In this document: positions 33,153 through 41,853 of the stretch, one piece after another | Position numbering within the stretch: the first letter of the stretch is position 1 | Layout of the letters: the number at the start of each line of letters is the position of its first letter | Assembly (NCBI GenBank): GCA_009837355.1 | Contig: VXTR01000061.1 | Span: 1 to 64,000 of the forward strand | Length of the DNA: 64,000 bases | Source: Chloroflexota bacterium | GTDB taxonomy: Bacteria; Chloroflexota; Dehalococcoidia; Lucifugimonadales; UBA3495 | Direction: 5' to 3' | Notes under the pieces: generated by a model | Told to the model about the DNA's origin: nothing | The model's input: the letters and a program-made list of their open reading frames with translations, nothing else | Databases searched by the model: none | Position numbers and translations under genes: made by a program

Positions 33153-33196
33153 GCTGCGCAATTTTATGCGCAAATCAACATCGGAGAATTGACGGG

Positions 33197-34366
33197 ATGA
33201 TTAAGCGGTTTTCGGTACTGTACGTGGGGCAGATTGACCTGGACAACGTGGGTTCGGACGGCACGCCCGCCGACCAGCGCCGCTACACCAACGAGCAGCT
33301 GGCGCAGGCTTACGACCACGCCCAGGCTTTGGCCCAGCACATGGACGAGCGTGGCTTCTACTGCATGTGGATGGCCGAGCACCACTTCCAGCACGAAGGC
33401 TACGAGTGCATCCCCAACCTCATCCTGATGGGCGTGCACCTGGCCGGCCAGACCAAGAACCTGAAGTTCGGGCAGGCTTTCAACATCATCCCGATGTGGC
33501 ATCCCCTGCGCATCGCCGAGGACTTCGCCATGGCCGACATTCTCACCGGCGGGCGCATGATTTTCGGCGTGGGGCGCGGCTACCACTCCCGCGAGGTGGA
33601 AACCTTCGGCTCTCCCGTCATCGACAATGACGCCAACCGCGAGCTGTTCCTGGAGCAGATGGAGGTCATCCTCAAAGCCTTCAACGAGGACTCCTGGAGC
33701 CACCAGGGCAAGTACTACACCATCCCGCCGGAAGTGCCCTATCGCGGCTACGACCTCAAGGAAATCACCATGGTGCCCCGGCCGGCTAACCGGCCCGTGG
33801 AAATGTGGCAACCCATCGCCAGCGGCCGCACGCTGAACTACATCGCCGAGCGCGGCATCAAGGCCATGGTCGCCCTCACCGGCGAGCTGTATGCCGAGCA
33901 GATGATTACCCAGTACCACGACGCGGCCACCGCCGCCGGCCGGGACCTGCCGCTGGGCGGGGACATGGCCCTGGGCTTCGGCTTCTACATCGCCGACAGC
34001 CGGGAGGAGGCCATCGAGCGGGTGCGCCCCTTCCACGACGAACGCTACAAGTGGTTCGCGCCCTTCGGCTTCGTGCGCTACACCGACGAGCAGGGACGGC
34101 CGTGGGGCACTCCCGGCGCGCCCACCCGGGTGCCGCGCATCGAGGACGGCGTTGACCAGAAAGCCTGGTTCTGCGGAAGTCCCGCCGACTTTATCGAGTT
34201 CCTGCATGAAATCGAGACCAAGTACCCCGGGCTGGAGGACATCGTGCTGCAATGGCCCGAAGGTATGCCCTGGAGCGAATTCAAGGAACAGCTGTCCATC
34301 TTCTCGTCCGAGGTGATGCCGGCCTTCACCGGGCGGGAGGCGGCGCTGACCGCGGCGGACAATTAG
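33197..34366 (+). CDS. LLM-class flavin-dependent oxidoreductase
   Basis: 389 residues, bacterial-luciferase-like. MDERGFYCMWMAEHHFQHEGYE is the signature of the luciferase alpha-type N-terminus, with IPMWHPLRIAEDFAMADILTGGRMIFGVGRGYHSREVE carrying the flavin-phosphate region. It is longer than the LLM proteins at 16820 and 47658 because of inserts around 165-200 and 285-320. GGAG lies upstream of the ATG. Probably a monooxygenase using reduced FMN; the substrate is unknown. Confidence 0.88.
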   Translation: MIKRFSVLYVGQIDLDNVGSDGTPADQRRYTNEQLAQAYDHAQALAQHMDERGFYCMWMAEHHFQHEGYECIPNLILMGVHLAGQTKNLKFGQAFNIIPMWHPLRIAEDFAMADILTGGRMIFGVGRGYHSREVETFGSPVIDNDANRELFLEQMEVILKAFNEDSWSHQGKYYTIPPEVPYRGYDLKEITMVPRPANRPVEMWQPIASGRTLNYIAERGIKAMVALTGELYAEQMITQYHDAATAAGRDLPLGGDMALGFGFYIADSREEAIERVRPFHDERYKWFAPFGFVRYTDEQGRPWGTPGAPTRVPRIEDGVDQKAWFCGSPADFIEFLHEIETKYPGLEDIVLQWPEGMPWSEFKEQLSIFSSEVMPAFTGREAALTAADN

Positions 34367-34398
34367 AGGCGCCGCGGCGCGCGGAACGGAGCAGCGGC

Positions 34399-35691
34399 TT
34401 GGCCAACCCTGAGCACGTCGCCGTCGCCAAGGGGAGAAGCTTTGCCATCGCCCGCTGGCGTGCCCGTTCCTTCCAGGAGCGAGCGCATCTTGACCTGTCG
34501 GGCGCCTACCTCAGCGGCGTGCGGATGCCGGGTGTTGACCTCTCCCACGACAACCTGGACCAGATTGACCTTACCTCCGCCGACCTGCGCCGGGGAGTCT
34601 TCAACGGCGCCCAGTTGCGTCAGGCGTACCTGACGCGCTGCAACCTGAATCGGGCCAGCTTTGAGGACTCCCACGCGTCGGGAGCGGTTTTCACCCGTTC
34701 CGACCTGAGCGGCGGCAACCTCAACAACGCCGACCTGCGGGGCGCCGACCTTTCCAACTGCGACCTGGCCTTCGCCACGCTGGTGGGCGCGAACCTGGCC
34801 GGCGCCGACCTCACCGAGGCCGACCTGACCATGGCCGACCTCACCGACGCCAACCTCAGCGGCGCGCGGCTCAACGCCGCCTGCCTGGACATCGCCAACC
34901 TGACGCGCTGCGACCTGCGTCGTGCGTCATTGGTGCGCACTCGTCTTGACCGCACGCTTCTGCACGACGGCGTGGTGGACATGACGCTGTTCGCCGACTG
35001 CGACCTGGGCGTGGCCATCGGGCTGGAAACCCTTCGGCACCAGGGGCCCAGCATCGTGGGGGCGGACACCCTGGCGCGCTCCGGCGGAACCATACCGCAG
35101 GTATTCCTGCAATCGGCGGGGGTGCCGCCCGACTTCATCGATTTCGTCAGCCGGAACGGGAGCGCCGAGCAGCCGGACGCGCCAATCCCCCACCGGAGGG
35201 TTCTGCTCATTGGGTCGGTTATGGATAGCGCCGTGGTCGGCTGGCTGGAGGGCGAACTGCGCCAGCGCGGCGTGCAGTGCTGGAGCCTGCTGGCCGACGA
35301 CGAGGAGACGATTTACAACGCCCAGGTTTTCCCGCCCATGAGCCGCTTCCGCAACTACGACCGGGTGGCGCTGCTCTGCTCCCTTGACGCCTTGGAAAGC
35401 CCGGCGTGCTGGCGTCTCTACCAGGAGATCATGCAGCGGCAGGCCGAGTCGGCGGCCCGGCGGGTTCACGTGGCGGCGATAACGCTGGACGACTGCCTGG
35501 AAAACGACACCGACGAGCTGTATCAGAGACTGCACGACGGCCCCTCGGCCCGGCTGCGTCCCCGCAAAGACCGCAAGGGCGGCTACCGCCGGGACGTGCC
35601 CGGTGTGCTGGAAATCCTGACCGCCGAGTGGCAGGCGGTGTCCCAGTCGGACAACTGGCCCGACGCGCCGGAATCAGTGGGGATGCTGTGA
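34399..35691 (+). CDS. Pentapeptide-repeat protein with C-terminal TIR domain
   Basis: 430 residues from TTG 34399 (GGAG seven bases upstream; the open frame reaches back into the LLM gene but that part is a shadow). Residues about 30-205 are A(D/N)LxX pentapeptide repeats forming a right-handed beta-helix. A connector (210-255: GLETLRHQGPSIVGADTLARSG..., FLQSAGVPPDFIDF) is the one found in pentapeptide-TIR proteins. Residues 266-375 are TIR-like: RRVLLIGSVMDSAVVGWLEGEL, GVQCW, RVALLCSLDALESPACWRLYQE with E343 near the catalytic Glu of NADase TIR domains. TIR proteins cleave NAD+ in antiphage immunity; that role is inference here. Its 3' end overlaps the next convergent gene by 18 bases. Confidence 0.82.
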   Translation: MANPEHVAVAKGRSFAIARWRARSFQERAHLDLSGAYLSGVRMPGVDLSHDNLDQIDLTSADLRRGVFNGAQLRQAYLTRCNLNRASFEDSHASGAVFTRSDLSGGNLNNADLRGADLSNCDLAFATLVGANLAGADLTEADLTMADLTDANLSGARLNAACLDIANLTRCDLRRASLVRTRLDRTLLHDGVVDMTLFADCDLGVAIGLETLRHQGPSIVGADTLARSGGTIPQVFLQSAGVPPDFIDFVSRNGSAEQPDAPIPHRRVLLIGSVMDSAVVGWLEGELRQRGVQCWSLLADDEETIYNAQVFPPMSRFRNYDRVALLCSLDALESPACWRLYQEIMQRQAESAARRVHVAAITLDDCLENDTDELYQRLHDGPSARLRPRKDRKGGYRRDVPGVLEILTAEWQAVSQSDNWPDAPESVGML

Positions 35692-36057
35692 AAAGTCCCA
35701 CCCATCGGGCGCGTACTCTATCTCAACGTCGCTGCCCAGCATCAAACAGGCTTCGCCCCACTGCGCACTGTCGGTAGTATCCCATTCGCCGGCCGCGTCC
35801 GCCGGCTTCAGCCGGATACCGTCCTCGCCGCCGTAAATCAGCATTACCACGCCCTCGCCGGAGTCCTCGGAGAGCGCGGCCATGGCCGGGCAGGGGGCGC
35901 CGTTCTCCCAGCCGGCGACGTCGCACCACACGTCGTTGCCCATGGGGTCGGGCGCGACGATGCGCCGGGCCGGCCGGGGGTCGGTGAGCAGGTCAAAGAC
36001 CCGGTTCAGGTCCATGGGGCTGTTGCCGTCGGCGACGACTTCTACTTCGTAAAGCAA
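35674..36057 (-). CDS. Hypothetical protein
   Basis: 128 residues from TTG 36057, preceded at ten bases by GGAG; a longer version would overlap the vapC gene. The sequence is acidic with several Trp and Cys (DVWCDVAGWENGAPCPAM) and no recognised family. Strand-rich pattern (GVVMLIYGGEDGIRLKP) suggests a small beta domain. It follows vapC by about 20 bases on the same strand, so it may be the third gene of the vapBC transcript. Confidence 0.55.
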   Translation of the reverse strand: MLYEVEVVADGNSPMDLNRVFDLLTDPRPARRIVAPDPMGNDVWCDVAGWENGAPCPAMAALSEDSGEGVVMLIYGGEDGIRLKPADAAGEWDTTDSAQWGEACLMLGSDVEIEYAPDGWDFSQHPH

Positions 36058-36079
36058 TAGGACAAGTCTCCATCCCGGC

Positions 36080-36487
36080 TCATGTTCCTGGGGCACCCAT
36101 AAGAACGGTTCCGGGTACGCGTGCCAGGGTTTGGTCAAAGGTATAAAGGGGCGACGCCTCGACGCGCTCTGCTGCGGCGAGGATCATCAGGTCAGCAAAA
36201 TCGGGACCACCCCGTCGGAAACGCGAAGCGGCTTGCGCCACCTCGTCTCTAGCCTCGAAGATCAGACTCTGAACTGCGGTCAATTCTTCAAGAACGTCTG
36301 CGATTTGTTCCCGTGAGAACCGGTATGGCCGTTCCAGCACCCAAACTGTTTCGATAGTAACTTCCCGACCGATGAAACCGGGATCTTCCAGGGTTAGCCC
36401 TTCCAATAAGCCCTGTGCTGCCTCGGCTTGTTCCGGAATGTCCCGCACCAAGTAGCGCACCAGCACGTTAGTATCTAACGCAATCAT
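36080..36487 (-). CDS. vapC: VapC-type PIN-domain toxin
   Basis: 135 residues. D5 in MIALDTNVLVRYLVRD, the glutamate of the VTIETVWVLE segment and GPDFADLMIL aspartates form the PIN Mg2+ site. VapC toxins cut tRNA or rRNA. Its ATG overlaps the stop of the antitoxin gene (36484-36487, ATGA), the typical coupled arrangement. Confidence 0.92.
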   Translation of the reverse strand: MIALDTNVLVRYLVRDIPEQAEAAQGLLEGLTLEDPGFIGREVTIETVWVLERPYRFSREQIADVLEELTAVQSLIFEARDEVAQAASRFRRGGPDFADLMILAAAERVEASPLYTFDQTLARVPGTVLMGAPGT

Positions 36488-36717
36488 TCGCCAGTAGCGC
36501 CAGCAATGATGGCTTCCTGCATTTCTTCCAATGAAATTGGCGGCCCATCATACGGCAACGCACCGTAAAGCCCATGGATGGTACGCACTTTTCGGATGCG
36601 CACCTCACCGTCGTGGATAAAGTACCGCACCCGGTCTCCTGCCGCCAGTGATAGAGCTTCCCGCACTGCCTTGGGCAATGTGGTCTGTCCTTTGGTGGTA
36701 ATGGTGGACTCATTCAT
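36484..36717 (-). CDS. vapB: VapB-type antitoxin, AbrB/SpoVT fold
   Basis: 77 residues. STITTKGQTTLPKAVREALSLAAGDRVRYFI is the AbrB swapped-hairpin DNA-binding domain; the C-terminal tail (PPISLEEMQEAIIAGA) is the likely toxin-binding part. First gene of the vapBC pair and expected to autoregulate it. Confidence 0.92.
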   Translation of the reverse strand: MNESTITTKGQTTLPKAVREALSLAAGDRVRYFIHDGEVRIRKVRTIHGLYGALPYDGPPISLEEMQEAIIAGATGE

Positions 36718-36827
36718 TGCAAAACCAACCCAATCCTTACATTTTCGCCATTAGCATTGCCAAGTTGATGATAGCAACCGATGCCAAGAGCGTCAAACTT
36801 GCGGAACCTCTGATCCAGGCCATCCAA

Positions 36828-36836
36828 TGCTACAAT
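36828..36836 (+). promoter_or_regulatory. Extended -10 for the M16 protease gene
   Basis: TGC-TACAAT 42 bases before the ATG at 36879; no clear -35. Confidence 0.35.
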
Positions 36837-36878
36837 GGCGGGGCTGATTCCTGTTTCCGACTCCAAGGACATTGATTT

Positions 36879-39539
36879 ATGACCGCCATCGCTTTTGAGA
36901 AACACACCCTGCCCAACGGGCTGGACGTCATCCTGCACCAGGACCGTTCCATCCCAGTGGCGGCGGTCAACGTCTGGTATCACGTGGGCTCGAAGGACGA
37001 GGAGTTGGCACGCACCGGGTTCGCTCACCTCTTTGAGCACATTATGTTCCGCGGCACCAGGCATCACAAGGCCAGCCACTTTGAGCCGCTGCAGAAGATT
37101 GGCGCAACCCTCAACGGCTCCACCACCGGCGACCGCACCAACTACTGGGAGGACGTGCCGTCCAACTACCTGGAGCTGGCGCTGTGGCTGGAGGCCGACC
37201 GCATGGGCTTCCTGCTGGACGCGCTGGACCAGGACGGTTTCGACACCGAGCGCGACGTGGTGAAGAACGAACGCCGGCAGAGCTACGAAAACCGTCCCTA
37301 CGGCATGGCCCAGTGGCACATCCAGCAGGCCCTGTTTCCGCTGCCCCATCCCTACCACTGGATGACCATCGGGTCGCAGGAAGACCTGGACGCGGCCAGC
37401 CTGGACGACGTGAAGGACTTTTTCCGACAATACTATTCGCCGTCCAACGCCAGCCTGGCCATCGCCGGCGACATCGACACCGACGCGGCGTTGGGACTGG
37501 CCGAGCGGTATTTCGCCGACCTGCCTCCCGGCCCAGCGGTGCGCCGCATCGGCCGGGCCGATTCACCCCTGGCCGGACGGGTTGACCTGGAGATGACCGA
37601 CCGGGTTACGCTGCCCCGCCTCTACTCGGTGCGGCTGGCGCCGGCCAACCTGTCGGGGGAAGACGACGCCGGCGACATCCTCCGGGCCATCCTGTCCGAC
37701 GGGCAGAGCAGCCGGATGTATCGCAAGCTGGTGTACGAAAAGCAGATTGCGCAGTCGGCGTCGGTTGGCTACTACGCCGCCGAAATCGCCGGCCAGTTCC
37801 GCATGGAGTTGACGCCGGCGGATGGGCACACGCTGGAAGAAGTGGAGGAAGCGGCTGAAGAAGTGCTGGCCAGCATCGCCACGGAGCCGCCCACGGACGA
37901 GGAGTTTGAGCGGGCCATCAACCGCATCGAGATGCAGCACTACCGGATGCTGGCCCGGGTCGGCGGCTTTGGCGGGCGGGCCGACGCGCTGAACTACTTC
38001 AACGTCTTCACCGGCGACCCGGACGGCCTGAACACCGCCATGGACGGCTATCGCAAGGTTACGAGGGAGGACGTGCTGCGGGTGCACCGGCAAATCATGG
38101 ACGCTGGGCAGGTGCGGATGCAGGTGAATCCCGAACGGTCGTTGAGCACTGCCACCGTAACCCTCGACCGCACCAAGCAGCCCTCCGGCGGGCCGACGCC
38201 GGCGTTCGTTCCCCCCAAGCCCGAGCGGGGTCGCCTGGACAACGGGATGGAGGTGATAGTCGCCAACAAGCCGGGGCTGCCGCTGGTGACCTTTGCCCTG
38301 ATGGCCCGCGCCGGCGCCACCGGGGACCCGGCGGAACTGCCCGGCCTGTCGTCATTCACGGCGGCGATGATGGACGAGGGCACGTCCACCCGCAGCAGCC
38401 AGGAAATCGCCGCCGCGTTCGAGCACATCGGGTCGCGGCTGGCCACCGAAGCCCGCAAGGAATCGACGCTGCTGACCGCGGAGACGCTCAATCGACACTG
38501 GCAGCACGCCCTGGGTCTGGCTGCCGACGTGGCCCGCAACGCCAACTTCCCCGAGCATGAACTGGAGCGGGTACGACGGGAACGGCTGACGGACCTGCGC
38601 CGGGCCAGGGACGACGCCGGCTTTCTCGCCGACTCGAACTTTGGCGCGCTGGTGTTCGGCGCCAACTCTCCCTACGCTCACTCAAACCTGGGCAATGAGG
38701 CTACCGTCGCGGCGGCGCAGCGGGCCGACATGGCAGCGCAACACAGCCGGACGCTGCGGCCCGACCGTCTCTGCCTGCTGGTGGCCGGCGACGTTGGACT
38801 GGACGATGCCATGGCTGCCGCCGAGGAGCTTTTCGGCGACTGGCAACCGCCGGCGGAACCGGCGGCCAGCATCAACGGCGGCGACGTATCCAGCGACGGC
38901 GACGGTCCTCACATCTACCTGATTGACAAGCCGGGAGCTGCGCAGTCGGTCATTCGCGCCGGTATGCCGGTGGTGGCACGCAGCCATCCTGATTACATGG
39001 CCCTGTCGGTGCTCAACTACGCCTTTGGCGGACAATTCTCGGCGCGCCTGAACCAGAACCTGCGGCAGGACAAGGGCTATTCATACGGCTATAACTCAGG
39101 CATCTCCTGGTACAACGCGCCGTCGCTGCTGTCGGCCGGCGGCAGCGTGCAGACGGCGGTAACGCGAGAGGCGGCGGCAGAGACGCTGAACGAATTTGCC
39201 GACATCAGCGGGCAGCGTCCCTTGACCGACGAGGAGCTGGAAAACGCGCAGAACGGGCTGCGGCTGGGCTATCCGGCGGGATTCGAGCGTCCTGCCCAAC
39301 TGCTGGGACAACTGGTGACGCTGGCACAGTTCGACCTGCCCGATGACTATTTCCGCACCTTCGAGCGGCGGCTGGCGAGCGTCAGCCTAGCCGACACGCA
39401 CCGGGTGGGCGCGGAATACCTGGCCCCGTCGCGTCTCGCCGTGCTGGTAGTGGGCGATCGGGAGCAGGTGGAGGAGCCGCTGCGCGGGTTGGGGTATGGG
39501 CTGACGCTGCTGGATGCGGAGGGCGAGGCAATCTGCTAG
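36879..39539 (+). CDS. M16 family zinc metallopeptidase, two-domain (pitrilysin/processing peptidase type)
   Basis: 886 residues made of two M16 halves. The N-terminal half has the inverted zinc motif HLFEH (H50, E53, H54) and the distal ligand E131 in [12 protein letters not shown], so it is catalytic. The second half (from about 440, [30 protein letters not shown]) has no HxxEH and serves as the structural partner, as in pitrilysin-like pairs. There is no obvious signal peptide, so the enzyme is probably cytoplasmic unless exported otherwise. The gene is monocistronic; its 3' end overlaps the RNase PH gene by four bases, convergent. Confidence 0.93.
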   Translation: MTAIAFEKHTLPNGLDVILHQDRSIPVAAVNVWYHVGSKDEELARTGFAHLFEHIMFRGTRHHKASHFEPLQKIGATLNGSTTGDRTNYWEDVPSNYLELALWLEADRMGFLLDALDQDGFDTERDVVKNERRQSYENRPYGMAQWHIQQALFPLPHPYHWMTIGSQEDLDAASLDDVKDFFRQYYSPSNASLAIAGDIDTDAALGLAERYFADLPPGPAVRRIGRADSPLAGRVDLEMTDRVTLPRLYSVRLAPANLSGEDDAGDILRAILSDGQSSRMYRKLVYEKQIAQSASVGYYAAEIAGQFRMELTPADGHTLEEVEEAAEEVLASIATEPPTDEEFERAINRIEMQHYRMLARVGGFGGRADALNYFNVFTGDPDGLNTAMDGYRKVTREDVLRVHRQIMDAGQVRMQVNPERSLSTATVTLDRTKQPSGGPTPAFVPPKPERGRLDNGMEVIVANKPGLPLVTFALMARAGATGDPAELPGLSSFTAAMMDEGTSTRSSQEIAAAFEHIGSRLATEARKESTLLTAETLNRHWQHALGLAADVARNANFPEHELERVRRERLTDLRRARDDAGFLADSNFGALVFGANSPYAHSNLGNEATVAAAQRADMAAQHSRTLRPDRLCLLVAGDVGLDDAMAAAEELFGDWQPPAEPAASINGGDVSSDGDGPHIYLIDKPGAAQSVIRAGMPVVARSHPDYMALSVLNYAFGGQFSARLNQNLRQDKGYSYGYNSGISWYNAPSLLSAGGSVQTAVTREAAAETLNEFADISGQRPLTDEELENAQNGLRLGYPAGFERPAQLLGQLVTLAQFDLPDDYFRTFERRLASVSLADTHRVGAEYLAPSRLAVLVVGDREQVEEPLRGLGYGLTLLDAEGEAIC

Positions 39540-40273
39540 GCGGCAGGTGCAATGCATCCCCGCTGGGCGGCGAATAGCTGTTCCATGCCTTGCGCGGCCA
39601 GGGCTATTGCCTCTTCGACTTGTCGGCGCGGGAAGGGGCGGCCCTCGGCCGTGCCCTGGATTTCAACGATGTCGCCGGCGTCGGTCATCACGATGTTGAA
39701 ATCGGCATCGGCGCTGGAATCCTCGGCGTAGTTCAAGTCCAGCAGCAGGTTGCCATCCTTCAGGCCGACGCTGACGGCGGCCACTGCGCAATGCAGGGGA
39801 ATACGCTCCAGCTTGTCCTCGTTCACCAACCCCTGCAAGGCCTGGTGCAGGGCAACGTAGGCGCCAGTGATGGCGGCCGTGCGGGTCCCGCCGTCGGCCT
39901 GCAGCACGTCGCAGTCCAGGTAGATGGCCCGCTCGCCCAGGGCCGGCAGGTCGGTGGCGGCGCGGAGGGAGCGACCGATGAGCCGCTGGATTTCCTGGGA
40001 ACGGCTGGCGGTGCGTCCCGTGTCCCGGTCCCGGCTGCGCCGGGATGACGTGGCCCGGGGCAGCATATCGTACTCGGCGGTTACCCAGCCGGTGCCTCGG
40101 CCACGCATCCATCGGGGCACCTGCTCCTCCACGGAGGCGGCGCACAGCACGGCGGTGTCGCCCATTTCAATCATCGCCGAACCCTCTGCGAAGGGCTGGG
40201 AGCCGGGCGTGATGCGCACCGGGCGGAGCTGGTCGGGCCGGCGTCCGTCGGGACGCTGGAGGTTCTCGGTCAT
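39536..40273 (-). CDS. rph: Ribonuclease PH
   Basis: 245 residues. 3'-5' phosphorolytic exoribonuclease that trims tRNA precursors. Family motifs: [13 protein letters not shown] near the N-terminus, [31 protein letters not shown], and [18 protein letters not shown] 40273 is chosen since family members start with the R-x-DGR block; the frame extends 17 codons further without likeness. Confidence 0.94.
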   Translation of the reverse strand: MTENLQRPDGRRPDQLRPVRITPGSQPFAEGSAMIEMGDTAVLCAASVEEQVPRWMRGRGTGWVTAEYDMLPRATSSRRSRDRDTGRTASRSQEIQRLIGRSLRAATDLPALGERAIYLDCDVLQADGGTRTAAITGAYVALHQALQGLVNEDKLERIPLHCAVAAVSVGLKDGNLLLDLNYAEDSSADADFNIVMTDAGDIVEIQGTAEGRPFPRRQVEEAIALAAQGMEQLFAAQRGCIAPAA

Positions 40274-40408
40274 ATCGGGGTCGTCCTTGCTGGTGTCCGG
40301 TACAGTGTAACCCACGTTTGACACTGCTGCCGGCCCGCCGGATAATGCGGACGTCCCGTGCCGGCGAACGCCAATCGAACCTGGTCCTGCCGGCAGTTAG
40401 TTACTGTC

Positions 40409-41791
40409 ATGGCCAGCCTGAATGCACAACCTTACCTTCCCGCGCCGGCCGGCGACATCGGCCTGCTCACCGATTTCTACGAGCTGACCATGGCCCAATC
40501 GTACTTCGCCGAGGGAATGGATGGCGAAGCTACTTTCAGCCTCTACGTACGGGAATATCCGCCCGACCGGGGCTACCTAGTCGCCGCCGGCATCGACGAC
40601 GCCCTGGACTGCCTGGCCGCCCTGTCCTTCAACGAGGAAAGCGTCGAATACCTGCGTTCCACCGGGACTTTCACCGAGGATTTCCTGGACTACCTGCTCG
40701 GTTTCCGGTTCACCGGCAGCGTGCGCGCCATGGCCGAGGGCAGCCTGTTCTTCACCGACGAGCCTATCCTGGAAGTGACGGCTCCGGTCATCGCGGCCCA
40801 ACTGGCCGAGACCATCGTCATCAACCAGGTGCAGTACCAAACGCTGCTGGCCACCAAGTCCGCCCGCTGCGTGGACGCGGCGGAGGGCAGGCCCCTGGCC
40901 GATTTCGCCGCCCGGCGCACCCACGGCTCGGAGGCTGCCCTGCGGATGGCCCGAGCCTCTTACATCGCCGGGTTCGGAGCCACCAGCAACGTATTGGCCG
41001 CCCGACGCTACGGCATCCCGCCCACGGGCACCATGGCGCACTCCTACATCACCAGCTTCGACGACGAGGCTGCGGCCTTCCGAGCCTACGCTCGGCGTTT
41101 TCCGGAGCGCAGCATCCTGCTGCTGGACACCTACGACACCATCAACGCCGCCCACATTGCAGTTGACGTGGCGAAAGAACTGGAGGCCGACGGCCACCGT
41201 CTCACCGGCGTGCGCCTGGACTCCGGCGACTTTGACGCGCTGAGCCGGCGGGTGCGCCACATCCTGGACGACGCTGGTTTGGACTACGTGCGCATCGTGG
41301 CCAGCGGCGGGCTGGACGAGTACGAACTGGAGCGACTGGTACGGGGCGGCGCGCCCATTGATATGTTCGGAGTGGGCACTCGGGTGGGGGTTTCTGCAGA
41401 TGCTCCCTCGTGCGAAATGGTCTATAAGATGGTGTGCTACGGAGGCCGTCCGGTGATGAAGCTCAGCGACGGCAAGGTATCGCTGCCCGGCGGCAAGCAG
41501 GTGTTTCGCCAGTACGATGCCGACGGCAAGATGGCTGGCGACGTCATCGCGTTAGCGGATGAGACCCTTGAATCCGGCGAACCTCTGCTATCGTTGGCCA
41601 TGACCGACGGCCGGCGCACCATCGCCAGCAATATCGCTGACGCTCGTGGCCGGGTCGCTGACGGGCTGGATTCGCTGCCCAACGAGTACAGAAAGCTGCG
41701 TGAGCCGGCCCGTTATCCGGTATCGGTGAGTGATGGCGTGGCGCGGCTGGAGCAGCAAATCCGCAACGACATATCCGCCGGCCGAACCTGA
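40409..41791 (+). CDS. pncB: Nicotinate phosphoribosyltransferase
   Basis: 460 residues. It makes nicotinate mononucleotide in NAD salvage. Signatures: LLTDFYELTMAQSYF at the N-terminus, FAARRTHGSEAALRMARASYIAGFGATSNV with the active-site His, GTMAHSYI and RLDSGDF. The ATG at 40409 lies about 50 codons into a longer open frame whose extra part shows no likeness. No strong ribosome site. Followed by a hairpin (41811) and the fused ETF. Confidence 0.94.
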   Translation: MASLNAQPYLPAPAGDIGLLTDFYELTMAQSYFAEGMDGEATFSLYVREYPPDRGYLVAAGIDDALDCLAALSFNEESVEYLRSTGTFTEDFLDYLLGFRFTGSVRAMAEGSLFFTDEPILEVTAPVIAAQLAETIVINQVQYQTLLATKSARCVDAAEGRPLADFAARRTHGSEAALRMARASYIAGFGATSNVLAARRYGIPPTGTMAHSYITSFDDEAAAFRAYARRFPERSILLLDTYDTINAAHIAVDVAKELEADGHRLTGVRLDSGDFDALSRRVRHILDDAGLDYVRIVASGGLDEYELERLVRGGAPIDMFGVGTRVGVSADAPSCEMVYKMVCYGGRPVMKLSDGKVSLPGGKQVFRQYDADGKMAGDVIALADETLESGEPLLSLAMTDGRRTIASNIADARGRVADGLDSLPNEYRKLREPARYPVSVSDGVARLEQQIRNDISAGRT

Positions 41792-41810
41792 GAACGCCCC
41801 CTCACCCCTG

Positions 41811-41833
41811 CCCTCTCCCGCCACGGGAGAGGG
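41811..41833. repeat. Perfect 10-bp inverted repeat upstream of the ETF gene
   Basis: CCCTCTCCCG-CCA-CGGGAGAGGG lies between pncB and the ETF gene, just before the ribosome site. No T tract. The flanking CCCCTCACCCCTG is typical of dispersed GC-rich palindromes. Confidence 0.65.
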
Positions 41834-41853
41834 TGTTAAGGAGTCTGACCTCG

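Noticed and set aside
34252-34398. Upstream extension of the pentapeptide-TIR gene
   Set aside because: It lies inside the end of the LLM gene in another frame; TTG 34399 has a good ribosome site.
36714-36872. 52-codon minus-strand frame ending in the ATGA of vapB
   Set aside because: The overlap looks like translational coupling, but there is no ribosome site and no recognised family, and it spans the M16 promoter. Kept only as a note.
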